A program made the position numbers and the translations under genes. Shown here piece by piece: positions 1 through 9,227 of a DNA stretch of 64,000 nt; position 1 is the stretch's first letter; every line of letters starts with the position of its first letter. The stretch is from Candidatus Cloacimonadota bacterium. GTDB lineage: Bacteria; Cloacimonadota; Cloacimonadia; Cloacimonadales; Cloacimonadaceae. Below the pieces are notes generated by a model. It saw only the letters and a program-made list of their open reading frames with translations. It was not told the DNA's origin and did no database searches. Location of the stretch: the NCBI GenBank assembly GCA_029781115.1, contig JAKOXG010000022.1, positions 55,365-119,364 of the forward strand, given 5' to 3'.

Positions 1-668
1 CTTACAGAGTGACTCCTCATATTAAAGTTGCCCAACGAGTAAACTATAGCGTTTTTTGTCCCTTTCATGACCAAGGGCTGCGGAGTATGTGAATGATTGC
101 CAATTACGATTGAACAACCCGCATCTATCATCTCTTGAGCGTGGTCAATCTGCTTTAGAGAAGGCATCAAAACCTGAGATTCTCCCCAATGGATCATCAC
201 GACATTCAGCAAGCCTGGGGCACTCTCGTATTTGGGAGCAGAAAGCATCATTTCCTGGTACTCGATTTTGTGTCTAATATGCTGGGCCAAGCTATACACC
301 CTTAAAACCTGCCCCTTTATTTCAAAATCCTTATGTTGATCTATCGGGCAATACATATAACCTGACTCTTTCAAAAAAGTAACAGTATCCTCATAACCCT
401 CCTCCCCATAGTCCAGAATATGATTGTTGGCAAGACAGAAAACCAGTTTTTCTTTGTATCTGTGCAGCCAAGTCAAGCTCTCTTGCTCGGTGGACAGCAA
501 AACACTTTTCTCCTGCACATTTGGATAGCGTTTGTTTTTCTTTAGTAAACAGGCTTCAAGATTCACCAATACGAGATCTGCTTCAAAGAATAGATTAGCA
601 ACATATTTAAAGGGATCCTCTCCATTTTTCGTCCTCAGCAAGGTGTCCCCCAGCGCCAGAATCTTCAT
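1..668 (-). CDS. CapA-family capsule biosynthesis protein (metallophosphatase-like), 3' end outside window
   Basis: The reading frame runs from an ATG at 668 off the left edge, giving about 222 residues. It has the block order of CapA/PgsA poly-gamma-glutamate capsule proteins, which are calcineurin-like metallophosphatases: GD near the N-terminus (residues 7-8), VNLEA, ANNHILDYG, a later HWGE, then GNHSHTPQP and YSLGNF. The Asp, Asn-His and His residues are the expected metal ligands. The start codon overlaps the stop of the upstream adenylating enzyme (TGATG), so the two are probably translationally coupled. Family members act in capsule or polyamide synthesis, but the exact substrate here is unknown. 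The setting, last visible gene of a polysaccharide operon, supports a surface-polymer role. Confidence 0.8.
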   Translation of the reverse strand, partial: MKILALGDTLLRTKNGEDPFKYVANLFFEADLVLVNLEACLLKKNKRYPNVQEKSVLLSTEQESLTWLHRYKEKLVFCLANNHILDYGEEGYEDTVTFLKESGYMYCPIDQHKDFEIKGQVLRVYSLAQHIRHKIEYQEMMLSAPKYESAPGLLNVVMIHWGESQVLMPSLKQIDHAQEMIDAGCSIVIGNHSHTPQPLVMKGTKNAIVYSLGNFNMRSHSV

Positions 669-2032
669 CATACACCACCTCGCTTTACATTGTCCCCTTT
701 AACGTTTTGGATTAAAAACCTTATTTTATTGGTCGATGACCTCTCTAAGCTATCTACATATTTCACATGAAAACTAATCCGCCCTCTGTACATGGTTTCG
801 AGTGCCTTTTTAATCCCATCCTCATCTTTTTGTGAGTAGGACTTAGATTTCACAATCAATAAGCCTGCTTCGCCGGGAACATCTTGAACGTATTGCGAAT
901 CTACCACATTTTCAAACCTCGACATCAGAAAGGAGTATCCTGTGCAAATGACGGGCTGGAGATCGGCATCGTAAAAACACTCTTGAGTTCTTCCCTCTAT
1001 GCTGTCTAAAAGCTGGTAGTTTCTGCCGCACTTGGTGCACTTATTATCCCCAAGCACTGCTCTGTCTCCAGAACGGTAACGAATGAGGGGAGTAGCGTAG
1101 TTCCAAAAGTTTGTACCGACTACCTCGCCAATTTCACCTTTTTCAACCGGATTATCACCTGCATCCAGCACCTCCGTAATGCTCAATTGAGGATATATGT
1201 GAAACTTATCAACATGCTTACAATAGCCTGCTAAACACACCCCTTCAGCCATTCCATACCAATGCGTGATGTTGTCTCCCAAGTGTTTCTTTATCATATC
1301 AAGCTGGAAGGGATAAAGCTTTTCTGAGCCAAGCGCAATCAATTTGAACCTTTCTTTTAACCTAAGCTTTTGTTGATCCATTAGCCTGGCAAGCAAATAT
1401 GCTGAAGATGGATATGCGTGAAGTAACTCCGTCTTTCCATATTCATCAATCAACTTAACATACTGGTCTACGTTCCTTTCCGTAAGCTGGTAAGTTGATA
1501 ACACTAAGCCTTGTTTAGGTCTGAACTCAAACAGGCTCTTTATCTTGTCCCCTCTAAGGCTGGTTCTGATCGGCGATGAAGAAAGTTTCTCAGAGCGGCA
1601 TCTCCATACGTCAAGAATGAACTCATTGGTAGATGCGGTATCTTGTAAATCAGTATAAAACGAAAAAGGATGTCCAGTGGAGCCACCTGTGTACCTCAAA
1701 ACCTTATCTTGTACTTTGCTGTTGGAAAAAAGGGGTAAGTCGCTTCTGATATCATTTTTCTCAATTATGGGAATCAGGGAGTAATCACTAAGACTCTTTA
1801 GTTTTGAGGGATGAAAGTTTGCTGCTCTCCACATGTCTCTGTAACCTTGGATGTTATTCCAAGAGTACTCAACTATCCTTCGCAGCATCCTAAATTGCAT
1901 TTCTTCCAATTCTGCATACGTTTTAAACTCGGTGCGCCTAATGAGGCTTCGAGCTCTTTTGGCGGCAACTGTTCTTTTGACAAACCGTTGTAAAACTCCT
2001 CTTTTGTACTCCTTCTTCCTGCGCGCCATCAT
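668..2032 (-). CDS. CapK/PaaK-like adenylate-forming enzyme
   Basis: About 454 residues related to phenylacetate-CoA ligase PaaK and its capsule-cluster relative CapK. Visible motifs are the phosphate-binding loop YTGGSTGHPF, the adenylate motif WYGMAEG, the YRSGD hinge region, and a pair of Cys-x2-Cys positions (KCTKCG) typical of this subfamily. Family members activate a carboxylic acid as an acyl-AMP. In polysaccharide clusters the acid is usually unknown, and the product may be an acyl or aminoacyl decoration. The frame is open further upstream to a TTG at 2044. ATG 2032 was preferred, but no start has a strong ribosome site. It sits 30 nt after a glycosyltransferase gene and overlaps the CapA-like gene by one base. 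Confidence 0.75.
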   Translation of the reverse strand: MMARRKKEYKRGVLQRFVKRTVAAKRARSLIRRTEFKTYAELEEMQFRMLRRIVEYSWNNIQGYRDMWRAANFHPSKLKSLSDYSLIPIIEKNDIRSDLPLFSNSKVQDKVLRYTGGSTGHPFSFYTDLQDTASTNEFILDVWRCRSEKLSSSPIRTSLRGDKIKSLFEFRPKQGLVLSTYQLTERNVDQYVKLIDEYGKTELLHAYPSSAYLLARLMDQQKLRLKERFKLIALGSEKLYPFQLDMIKKHLGDNITHWYGMAEGVCLAGYCKHVDKFHIYPQLSITEVLDAGDNPVEKGEIGEVVGTNFWNYATPLIRYRSGDRAVLGDNKCTKCGRNYQLLDSIEGRTQECFYDADLQPVICTGYSFLMSRFENVVDSQYVQDVPGEAGLLIVKSKSYSQKDEDGIKKALETMYRGRISFHVKYVDSLERSSTNKIRFLIQNVKGDNVKRGGV

Positions 2033-2062
2033 GATATCTAACAAAGCCTTATGTGCTTACAA

Positions 2063-3376
2063 TTATTTCGATAACTGTAACTTCGAAGCGAAATCCCTGC
2101 TTACCTCATGCAAGCTATGACGTTTTTGGGCAAGGGCTATTGCTCTCTCGCCCAATCTTTTCCTCAAATCCTTGTCTGAATATAAGTCCATAATCGCATT
2201 TTTGATAGCGTCACAAGTCCTTTCCGATACTACATTTCCCCATTCATATTCAGACGCATACTTATTCAGCGCAGTATCAGGGTGTGCATAAACCAAGATC
2301 GGAGTTCCAGATATCATATACTCGCTCGTTTTTGTGGGCATGGAAAGCCTTGTAACGCGAACATAATTATCTTCAAATGAAAGAGGTAATAGCAAGGTGT
2401 CCGCTGCCACCATTACATCGATTATTTTTTCGTTTGAGACAAAGCCAAACACCTTGATGCCTTTATATTCCTTTAATCTTTCCGCCTCAGGTGAGGCAAA
2501 ATCATTTGTATAAACATGCAGTTGAATATCCAAGTCCTGCCCTGAATTAAGTTCATGTACTGCCCTACAGACTTCGACAAGTGCCACATTCTTCCTCCCC
2601 AACTTGCCTGCAAACATAATTACAAATCCGCTTCCGACTTTATCCCAGTCTTGCCTTGATTTTGGCCCCCATTTGTCTATATCCACCGGATTGTGGTAAT
2701 AAAGAAAATCTCGATCAAACCTTGATTTGTATTCAACCGCCATCCACTCGCAAATGCCCATTAACACGTCAGCTTGACGAACCTGATTAAAAAACAACTC
2801 GTACCAGTCTATATTTTGCGTTAGTTCATTTGTTTTTTGGATCCAATCATCCATAAAATGAATGACATATGGCTTCTGAAGCGCAATGCGTATCTGTTCG
2901 AATAGAATAATGGGCTGTATCCCGCCCAATTGTGTGTATATCACGTCTGGATTGTATTCTTTTATCCATTGATACAGTCTCATCGAAAGATAGCTATAGC
3001 CATCATACTTTTGCTGGGAAAAGATGCCTTTGAGCCTCCCTAAGAACAGTACTATCATGGACAACAACGACCCTATTGCGTCTCCTAAATAGCCCCCAAA
3101 GGAATTTCTCGACTTCAGGCTCTTTGCATGCTTGGTAATTTTGCGGATCAATGAATTGGCCTTGGGCGTGTTAAAAGAATAACGATACTCGCCTCTTCCC
3201 CAAACATACACCCTGCTGCAGAATGAAAGATTGGAGTTTATCCTGTTTGTTGCTACAGCTATCTTATCCTTGGGATAAAGAGAAAACAGGTTTGAGAGCG
3301 TAATACCAGGACCTGTGGTATCCTCAAAGTTTTGCCCTACTATCAGAATCTTTGCAAATTGTTTCCTATTTTCCAT
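2063..3376 (-). CDS. Glycosyltransferase, GT4-like
   Basis: A 437-residue soluble protein with a GT-B fold layout. The N-terminal half has an ILIVGQNF strand followed by a glycine-rich loop (TTGPGIT). The C-terminal half has MFAGKLGRKN, then FGFVSN, a run of hydrophobic residues (ADTLLLPL), and a region equivalent to the EX7E motif (PTKTSEYMISGTPILVYA). These features fit retaining GT4-type glycosyltransferases that move a sugar from an NDP donor to a lipid-linked glycan at the cytoplasmic face of the inner membrane. The start has a clear ribosome site (GGAGG, 4 nt gap). It lies 10 nt after the polymerase gene in the same operon. Donor and acceptor cannot be read from sequence. Confidence 0.8.
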   Translation of the reverse strand: MENRKQFAKILIVGQNFEDTTGPGITLSNLFSLYPKDKIAVATNRINSNLSFCSRVYVWGRGEYRYSFNTPKANSLIRKITKHAKSLKSRNSFGGYLGDAIGSLLSMIVLFLGRLKGIFSQQKYDGYSYLSMRLYQWIKEYNPDVIYTQLGGIQPIILFEQIRIALQKPYVIHFMDDWIQKTNELTQNIDWYELFFNQVRQADVLMGICEWMAVEYKSRFDRDFLYYHNPVDIDKWGPKSRQDWDKVGSGFVIMFAGKLGRKNVALVEVCRAVHELNSGQDLDIQLHVYTNDFASPEAERLKEYKGIKVFGFVSNEKIIDVMVAADTLLLPLSFEDNYVRVTRLSMPTKTSEYMISGTPILVYAHPDTALNKYASEYEWGNVVSERTCDAIKNAIMDLYSDKDLRKRLGERAIALAQKRHSLHEVSRDFASKLQLSK

Positions 3377-3386
3377 GAGGCCTCCC

Positions 3387-4667
3387 CTACTTTACATCCT
3401 CAGCAACAATAGCACTCCTCTCATGAACGCTATCCGACTCATCATCGGTTTTCAGGTATTTCAAATAATACATCCCCGGTATAAGTAAAAGTGGGTAATA
3501 GAACATGCGACCACTGGTATTCTTCATAAAACCCAATACTACAAACAGGAGGCAGGACACCAACATGTAAAACCGGAAATAATGATCGGAGCGCCTGAGG
3601 CAAAGTCTCAAATGATGGTAAAGGATAAGGACCAAAGGCACAGTCCCTAAGAGCCCCACCTGAGCTAATCTGTTCAGCCAAAAGATATGAAATTCAACTT
3701 CGCGACCTGTTCCAAATATCGGGTTCGTCGCAAACGCTGCCAGGTTTTTCGGGACTCTTTCAGCTCTATATTCGACAGTAGAAAGTGGGTTTGATGTATC
3801 TATACCTGTTTCTATCACATAGCCAATATCCTTCATCTTCCTGGAAAGGTCTTTTTGTGTAACCACGTCCGATATTGAGTAGAAGAAATCGCTTTTTACT
3901 GAGGTGGGAACAACAGCTACGAGCAACAGCAAAATTGCTGATACGATGATTGAAGCACCCAGTCTTTTTCTCCCTGCAAGAGCGAAAAGTAGACAGGCGA
4001 CTGCCATCAATAAAGGGGCAGTGATGGCTGACATAAATACAGAAACCAGGATAATTGCAATAAAAAGCAAGATGATTATCCGCAGGTTCTTTCTTTGGAC
4101 AACCCCATAAAAGGCAATAAGCATGGGAATAATAAAGGGGACAGATGATGTAAAAGCATATGTTCCAAGGGCGATAGCGTAAACGGGGCCTCCCAAGCCA
4201 CCAAAAACAGACTCATCTCCAAATAGTTGCCTTGCAACCTCTGGATACCTGATGAGAACATAGATATTGGCAATTGCAGTAATGGCAATGATAATCAGAG
4301 TTGCCAGAATGACCCTTGCATAGCTGCGATGATCTCGTGAGTATACGTAGTAATTATGGATTAAAACTGCCGAAAAAACCGGATAATGCCATTCCATAAA
4401 CCACTGGTTTTCAACGTCATAGTAACCACTAATCCTCATAATAAAAAAGAGGATATAGTACAGATATATCAACTTCATGGTATCGGTAAAATAAACACGG
4501 GGAGCTCTAAAAAATATGATAATATAAAAGAGATAAAACACGTATTCTCTTTTGATAAGGTTAACTCCCAATATGGGCTTGGTATTCACAAGAACGTTGA
4601 ATAATCTTGAAAAGATAAAGCCCATCACTATGATGGCTATAATGTCGATTACTTTGTTGAGTTTCAT
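3387..4667 (-). CDS. Wzy/O-antigen ligase-like polymerase, multi-pass membrane protein
   Basis: About 426 residues, mostly hydrophobic, with roughly ten to twelve predicted membrane segments and one long hydrophilic loop around residues 260-320. That loop carries AERVPKNLAAFATNPIFGTG, which resembles the large periplasmic loop (Wzy_C region) of O-antigen polymerases and ligases. With a Wzx-type flippase elsewhere in the operon, a Wzx/Wzy pathway is the likely arrangement: repeat units are flipped across the inner membrane and polymerised in the periplasm. Sequence conservation in this family is low, so polymerase versus ligase cannot be separated. The ATG at 4667 follows a GTG at 4670; either may be used. 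Confidence 0.7.
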   Translation of the reverse strand: MKLNKVIDIIAIIVMGFIFSRLFNVLVNTKPILGVNLIKREYVFYLFYIIIFFRAPRVYFTDTMKLIYLYYILFFIMRISGYYDVENQWFMEWHYPVFSAVLIHNYYVYSRDHRSYARVILATLIIIAITAIANIYVLIRYPEVARQLFGDESVFGGLGGPVYAIALGTYAFTSSVPFIIPMLIAFYGVVQRKNLRIIILLFIAIILVSVFMSAITAPLLMAVACLLFALAGRKRLGASIIVSAILLLLVAVVPTSVKSDFFYSISDVVTQKDLSRKMKDIGYVIETGIDTSNPLSTVEYRAERVPKNLAAFATNPIFGTGREVEFHIFWLNRLAQVGLLGTVPLVLILYHHLRLCLRRSDHYFRFYMLVSCLLFVVLGFMKNTSGRMFYYPLLLIPGMYYLKYLKTDDESDSVHERSAIVAEDVK

Positions 4668-4736
4668 CACACAAGCCTGTTGTTATTCTACAATGATCAT
4701 GAATTGCACCCAGTATTATAGTAGCTATGCAGCTAT

Positions 4737-5813
4737 TTACAAGAGATTCCTATACCCCTGTATTTTACCTCTATACCTCTCAGCTGCTTCGGGATACTTT
4801 GATCGCCATTGAGCTACAATCTCAGCGCAAACATCGGGATTATGTATCTTGGTGCCGATGTAGAAGGGGTTGTCGCAGTTTTTGGCGAAACTGAGTTTAA
4901 ACTTATGCAAGCCACTACCACGCACCCCGCCACCCATTGAGTATTTTTGGACACCAAGGCCAGAAATATGCTTGATCAGCTCCCAGCGTTGGAAGGTGTT
5001 GGCCTTATACTCATAATAGTCAGCCAGCGTGCCACCTAAAAAGCCAAAGCAGAGCTGCTCATCAATCAGCAGCAACTCTGTGCTGATCGCTTTATCACCC
5101 AAATAGGTAGTGCAGAGCAAAACCTTGTCCTTCATCACCTCTACCAGTTTGCTAAAAAAGGCTAAGTCAAAGTAATAATAGTCGTCCGCTTCGTTGCGCT
5201 GCATGGTGCTATTGTAGATGGCAAAAAACTCTCTTATGGCTTCCGCGTCAATTTGCTCACCAGAAAAAAACATCGTCTCAAGGTTGTAGGAGGAACCTTT
5301 ACGGACTGTTTTTCTCACCCGGTATTCAAATTCCTCCTCCCATACATAATCTGCCCCCTTGGATAGATCCACATACACATTTTCCAATACATTTATCTGC
5401 TCTGTATAGTTGTGATACTTCCGATTCCCAACCAGGGGGCAATAGCGCACAAACTCCGTCACCACCTTGTTCTCATGCAAATACAATTTCAGCTCATTAT
5501 TGAACGAAGAGATAAAGTTAGGATCCTTTACCTTGCCCAAAGGGCCATTATACCCATAGGCACCGCAGAGGTCATAATACTCGTCATCCAGCTCGTATCC
5601 CAGAGCGTTGACGCTCCTGATCAGAAACGGATAAAAGAGGTAGTTGTCCTCATCTTGGTAAGCCCAAAAACACTGAACAGGATGGTTTTCAACCTCTAAA
5701 TAAGCTTGATAGTATTGAGGTGTGAAAAAAGGAGATTTATCACGCGCTGCAAGCCCATTATAGAGCTCATTCCATTGCTTATAGTTGTTGAGTGTATCAA
5801 TACCTTGTTTCAT
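4737..5813 (-). CDS. FemAB/GNAT-fold acyl- or aminoacyltransferase
   Basis: A 358-residue protein without signal peptide. The C-terminal part (about 170-320) has the pattern of the BioF2-like/FemAB double-GNAT family: an RKTVRKG basic stretch, an EFFAIYNSTMQRN helix, then LLIDEQLCFGFLGGTLADYYE and KYSMGGGVRGSGLHKFKLSF. Fem-type enzymes transfer amino acids from aminoacyl-tRNA to lipid-linked precursors, and relatives in polysaccharide loci are thought to acylate amino sugars. With the LegB/LegC pair nearby providing a 4-amino sugar, an N-acylation or peptidyl decoration of that sugar is the natural inference. It starts 8 nt after the GNAT gene, in the same operon. Confidence 0.65.
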   Translation of the reverse strand: MKQGIDTLNNYKQWNELYNGLAARDKSPFFTPQYYQAYLEVENHPVQCFWAYQDEDNYLFYPFLIRSVNALGYELDDEYYDLCGAYGYNGPLGKVKDPNFISSFNNELKLYLHENKVVTEFVRYCPLVGNRKYHNYTEQINVLENVYVDLSKGADYVWEEEFEYRVRKTVRKGSSYNLETMFFSGEQIDAEAIREFFAIYNSTMQRNEADDYYYFDLAFFSKLVEVMKDKVLLCTTYLGDKAISTELLLIDEQLCFGFLGGTLADYYEYKANTFQRWELIKHISGLGVQKYSMGGGVRGSGLHKFKLSFAKNCDNPFYIGTKIHNPDVCAEIVAQWRSKYPEAAERYRGKIQGYRNLL

Positions 5814-5821
5814 GGCTTATT

Positions 5822-6379
5822 TCATAGCTCGTATTGTTCCCATAGCTCATCAAACTCTTCTCTAAGTATGGATAACACATAAAGATCCTTGAACTCCCCA
5901 TCCACGTAATTAGCTCTTCTGAGCAAACCTTCTTTCTTGTAGTTACACTTTTCAAGCATGCGCAGAGAGCGATTGTTATCTGCCAACACATATGCCCAAA
6001 CCCGTTCTAAACCCTTATCGTGAAATGCATGTTTAAGGCTCAAGACTTTGGCATCCGTGGCATACCCTTTCCCCCATAGCTCTTTTACTCCGATGAAGCT
6101 AGAGCCACATGCGGAACGGTTAATATAGTTAAAGTCATATAGAAACATACAGCCAATGAATTCATCAGTTTCTTTAAGACAGACCGCGCAGCTTACGTTT
6201 TCCTTATCAAATATTTTGTCTTCTACCCATTTTTTCTCATTCAAGGTGGACGTAAAACGGCGGGTACCACTAAAAAGCCTACCTATCTCCTCATCGTTGC
6301 GCCACTGATGCAGTTTGGCATAGTCTTCCGGTTCCAAAGCTCTCAGATATACTCTGATCTTCTTTTTTTTCTTCTCCAT
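5822..6379 (-). CDS. GNAT-family N-acetyltransferase (RimJ/RimL-like)
   Basis: A 185-residue single-domain GNAT protein. It shows the usual order: YLRALEPEDYAKLHQWRNDEE at the N-terminus, the central beta-4 strand, the acetyl-CoA loop region GKGYATDAKVLSLKHAF (an altered Q/RxxGxG/A), and the ADNNRSLRMLEKCNYKKEG helix typical of RimJ-like enzymes. In sugar loci such proteins, like PseH/LegH, N-acetylate NDP-4-amino-4,6-dideoxy sugars. It is placed directly downstream of the aminotransferase (3 nt gap), which supports that job here. The alternative is a protein-modifying acetyltransferase captured in the operon. Confidence 0.75.
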   Translation of the reverse strand: MEKKKKKIRVYLRALEPEDYAKLHQWRNDEEIGRLFSGTRRFTSTLNEKKWVEDKIFDKENVSCAVCLKETDEFIGCMFLYDFNYINRSACGSSFIGVKELWGKGYATDAKVLSLKHAFHDKGLERVWAYVLADNNRSLRMLEKCNYKKEGLLRRANYVDGEFKDLYVLSILREEFDELWEQYEL

Positions 6380-6382
6380 TCT

Positions 6383-7579
6383 TTACCTCACTGAACTGGG
6401 TATATTCACCAGCCTGTCAGCTATTTCCTGAGATACAGGTAAATCTGCAGCGATACAATCTTTATACATCTGCAGCTCGTTCATCAAGATCCAGGCGGGG
6501 CGGCTCATTACTCTATTTTCATTTGTTTCTTTCAGGAATGCTTCACGTGCTGATACATCTTTCAGCAGGATGGCATTGAGCCAAAAGTTGGAAACACAGC
6601 CTTGGGGTTCATCGATAAACTCAATCTCTGTATAGTCTGAGAAAAAGCTTTGATAAGCCTTGGCAGTTTCCCGCTTGTTCTTGAGTATTTCGGGCAACTT
6701 CTCCATCTGCGCACACCCCAAAGCCGCATTGATATTTGGCAGACGGTAGTTGTAGCCTATCCTGTCGTGCTCAAATCTCCAAGGGTGTGGCTTTTTGGCG
6801 GTGGTAGTGATGTGCTTTGCCAGGGGGCCCAGCTCATCGTTATCTGTAACGACCATGCCGCCTCCACCCGTAGTGATGGTCTTATTGCCATTGAAGCTAA
6901 AGATGCCCAACTTACCGAAGGTGCCGGTATGCTGATCTTTATAGTAACTGCCAATGGATTCCGCAGAATCTTCCACCACGGGGATGTGATAGCGATCGCA
7001 GATTGCCACAATCTTATCTATCTGGCAGGGATGGCCAAAGGTGTGCATGGGAACGCAAGCACTAATTCTCTTTAATCCAGGCTGGTTCGCTGCTCCCACG
7101 TCCGGAACCGCCGCGCCTTGCTGGGGTTGATAGTAGCAGTCCCCTGCCACAACAACGGTATTTGCCTTGAGCCAGCTTTCCAAGGAGTCTGGTGACATGC
7201 CCAGCGTGTCTCTACCAATATCCACAAACACAGGCTCTGCTCCACAATAGATTATCGCATTGCAGGTGGCGATGAAGGTAAGAGCCTGAGTAATGACTAA
7301 ATCACCCTGTCCCACACCGGCAAGCTTGAGGGCTATATGCAGGGCTGCGGTGCCATTGACGGTAGCGATGGCATATTTGGCACCGGTATATTCTCTGATC
7401 ATCTCTTCAAAGCGATCCACATATTTCCCCACGGAAGAGACAAAAGTGCTGTCTATACAATCCTGGGTATACTTGCTTTCATTACCGGAAAAATGTGGCT
7501 CATGAAGAGCGATAAAGTCCCTACCGGGGTATAAACCACGGATGAAGGCTATGATTTGTTGTATTTGTTCTTTATCCAC
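6383..7579 (-). CDS. legC: LegC-like PLP-dependent sugar aminotransferase
   Basis: A DegT/DnrJ/EryC1-type aminotransferase of 398 residues, closest in pattern to LegC (4-keto to 4-amino in legionaminic-acid-type pathways). Visible are IALHEPHFSGNE near the N-terminus, VNGTAALHIAL, PMHTFGHPC, the PLP-contacting VVEDSAES (Asp204) and the Schiff-base lysine in FSFNGNKTITTGGGG (Lys233). The frame stays open to an ATG at 7636, but that extension is a translation of repeat arm sequence. The GTG at 7579 has an AAGAAGGA ribosome site seven bases upstream and is the family-like start. It probably transaminates the 4-keto product of the neighbouring dehydratase. Repeat element A separates the two genes. 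Confidence 0.8.
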   Translation of the reverse strand: MDKEQIQQIIAFIRGLYPGRDFIALHEPHFSGNESKYTQDCIDSTFVSSVGKYVDRFEEMIREYTGAKYAIATVNGTAALHIALKLAGVGQGDLVITQALTFIATCNAIIYCGAEPVFVDIGRDTLGMSPDSLESWLKANTVVVAGDCYYQPQQGAAVPDVGAANQPGLKRISACVPMHTFGHPCQIDKIVAICDRYHIPVVEDSAESIGSYYKDQHTGTFGKLGIFSFNGNKTITTGGGGMVVTDNDELGPLAKHITTTAKKPHPWRFEHDRIGYNYRLPNINAALGCAQMEKLPEILKNKRETAKAYQSFFSDYTEIEFIDEPQGCVSNFWLNAILLKDVSAREAFLKETNENRVMSRPAWILMNELQMYKDCIAADLPVSQEIADRLVNIPSSVR

Positions 7580-7597
7580 TAATTCCTTCTTTGTTTT

Positions 7598-7937
7598 CCA
7601 CGGATGCACACGGATGAACACGGATAAGGGTATCATGGGGGAGGTCGAAATATGCTATCTGTCTGTTACACTTTATGATACGCACTGCTCTGAGCCTCCT
7701 TATATCTCCCACGAATTTCACGAATTAACACGAATTGAGGTGTATGTAAGATGACAGTATGCTATCACTCTTGTTAATTCTCATTTGTAATCACCATCTA
7801 CACGCCAATAATCTCCATACTACCTACTTCTGTCAAGCCCACACACCTTACCAATAATTCGTGAAATTCGTGGGCTTTCTTACTCATCCGTGCTAATCCG
7901 TGTGCATCCGTGGACTTTATTATTACGCATTCGTGGA
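7598..7937. repeat. Nested inverted-repeat element, copy A
   Basis: Outer arms carry CCACGGAT/CACGGAT units (7598-7625) and their reverse complement ATCCGTG (7885-7914). Inner arms carry CCACGAATT units (7708-7737) and the reverse complement (7856-7874). Between the left arms is module M1, about 80 bp, containing CGCACTGCTC at 7681. Between the inner arms is module M2, about 115 bp, containing GTAAGATGACAGTAT. The same modules recur in copies B and C, and M1 also near 22.1 kb. A further ATTCGTGGA half-arm lies at 7929-7937. The element fills the whole gap between the aminotransferase and dehydratase genes and could fold into a long hairpin. Confidence 0.85.
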
Positions 7938-7942
7938 AAGAG

Positions 7943-8920
7943 CTAAACGTTGTATATGCCGGCTTTGTATTTCCTCAGATTTTCCGGTTTTGTAAACCAC
8001 TGCACTGTCTTTTCCAGACCCTCTCGGATGCTATAGCGTGGCTCGAAGTCGGTCAAAGCCCTTATCTTGCTGTTATCGCACCATAGCCTGAATACCTCTG
8101 ACTTTTCAGGGCGTATTCTCTGTTCATCTCTGATAAACTCTACATCGCTGTGCATGATGTCTTTGATCAGCTCTAAGGTGTCTTGAACGGAGATCTCATA
8201 ATTGGAACCAACATTTACCGTTTCACCTATGGCTGCTTCGCATTTAGCCAACTCAATAAATCCCCTGCAGGTATCCTCCACGTAGTTAAAATCACGGGTG
8301 GGCGTAGTATCACCCAGCTTTATCTGCTTCATCCCGGCAGCAATTTGGGTAATAATGGTGGGAATCACAGCCCGGGCTGATTGACGTGGCCCATAAGTAT
8401 TGAAAGGACGCACTATAGTGAGAGGGAGCTTCAGGGCATTGTAAAAACTCATAGCAATGACGTCAGCCCCTATCTTGCTGGCACTATAGGGAGACTGCGG
8501 CTGCAGAGGATGCTTTTCATCGATGGGAACATATTGCGCTGTGCCGTACACCTCACTGGTGGAAGTAACCAAAATCCTCTGCACCTTTGCGTCTCGAGCT
8601 GCCTGGCAAATATTAAGAGTTCCTTTTACATTGGTATCAATGTAGCTGTCAGGCGCAATATAGGAGTAAGGAATTGCGATCAGGGCAGCCAGATGGAAGA
8701 CTATGTCCATGTCCTTACAAACCTCACGGCAATAGTTGGGATCACGAACGTCGCCAGTGACTATTTCCAGTTCTGGTCTTGGTTCTACATCTTCCAACCA
8801 ACCCCAATTATTGAAACTATTGTACTGCGCCAATGCTCTTACATGGTAACCTGCTTCTAACAGGTGTTCTGTAAGGTGAGAGCCGATAAAACCGTCGGCA
8901 CCGGTAACTAATGCTTTCAT
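7943..8920 (-). CDS. legB: NAD-dependent 4,6-dehydratase, LegB-like
   Basis: A 325-residue extended short-chain dehydrogenase. Motifs are the Rossmann GADGFIG (residues 7-13), the LAALIAIPYSY substrate loop, the TSE of 4,6-dehydratases (121-123), the catalytic YSASK (Tyr145, Lys149), RPFNTYGPRQ and the C-terminal GSNYEISV/RPEKSEV blocks seen in LegB-like enzymes. The reaction would be NDP-GlcNAc to the 4-keto-6-deoxy sugar, in the cytoplasm, feeding the aminotransferase downstream. The nucleotidyltransferase three genes upstream may make the NDP sugar. The gene is flanked on both sides by repeat elements (A and B). A purine-rich stretch (AGAAGAGA) precedes the ATG. Confidence 0.85.
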   Translation of the reverse strand: MKALVTGADGFIGSHLTEHLLEAGYHVRALAQYNSFNNWGWLEDVEPRPELEIVTGDVRDPNYCREVCKDMDIVFHLAALIAIPYSYIAPDSYIDTNVKGTLNICQAARDAKVQRILVTSTSEVYGTAQYVPIDEKHPLQPQSPYSASKIGADVIAMSFYNALKLPLTIVRPFNTYGPRQSARAVIPTIITQIAAGMKQIKLGDTTPTRDFNYVEDTCRGFIELAKCEAAIGETVNVGSNYEISVQDTLELIKDIMHSDVEFIRDEQRIRPEKSEVFRLWCDNSKIRALTDFEPRYSIREGLEKTVQWFTKPENLRKYKAGIYNV

Positions 8921-8941
8921 ATTGTTATCTCTTCTTTTTAT

Positions 8942-9225
8942 CCACGAATTACACGAATTACACTAATTAAAGTGTACTTAAGGGGAAGGTCATTATAAGC
9001 CGTGTCTATATTACATCTTGAGATCCGCACTGCTCCACGGTTTATGTTTTATCCACGAATTTCACGAATTACACTAATTGAAGAGTATGTAAGATGACAG
9101 TATGTATCACTCTTGTCAATGCTCATTCCCTGTCACCATTCAGCCGCCACCAAACTCTTCACTACCAATCTCCGTCAGCCCCCACATCTTACCAATAATT
9201 CGTGTCAATTCGTGGAATTCGTGGA
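8942..9225. repeat. Nested inverted-repeat element, copy B
   Basis: Left arm 8942-8968 (CCACGAATT type), module M1 at 8969-9050 with CCGCACTGCTC, second arm 9053-9079, module M2 at 9080-9195 with GTAAGATGACAGTATG, and inverted arm 9197-9225 (AATTCGTGGA). The order and both modules match copies A and C. Unlike A, its outer arm is of the GAATT and not the GGAT type. It fills the space between the dehydratase gene and the GxxExxY gene. Confidence 0.85.
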
Positions 9226-9227
9226 CT

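Noticed and set aside
7598..7930. CRISPR-like appearance of the short CACGGAT/CACGAATT repeats
   Set aside because: Units are 8-10 bp and directly adjacent, occur in both orientations, have no unique 30-40-bp spacers, and no cas gene is present.
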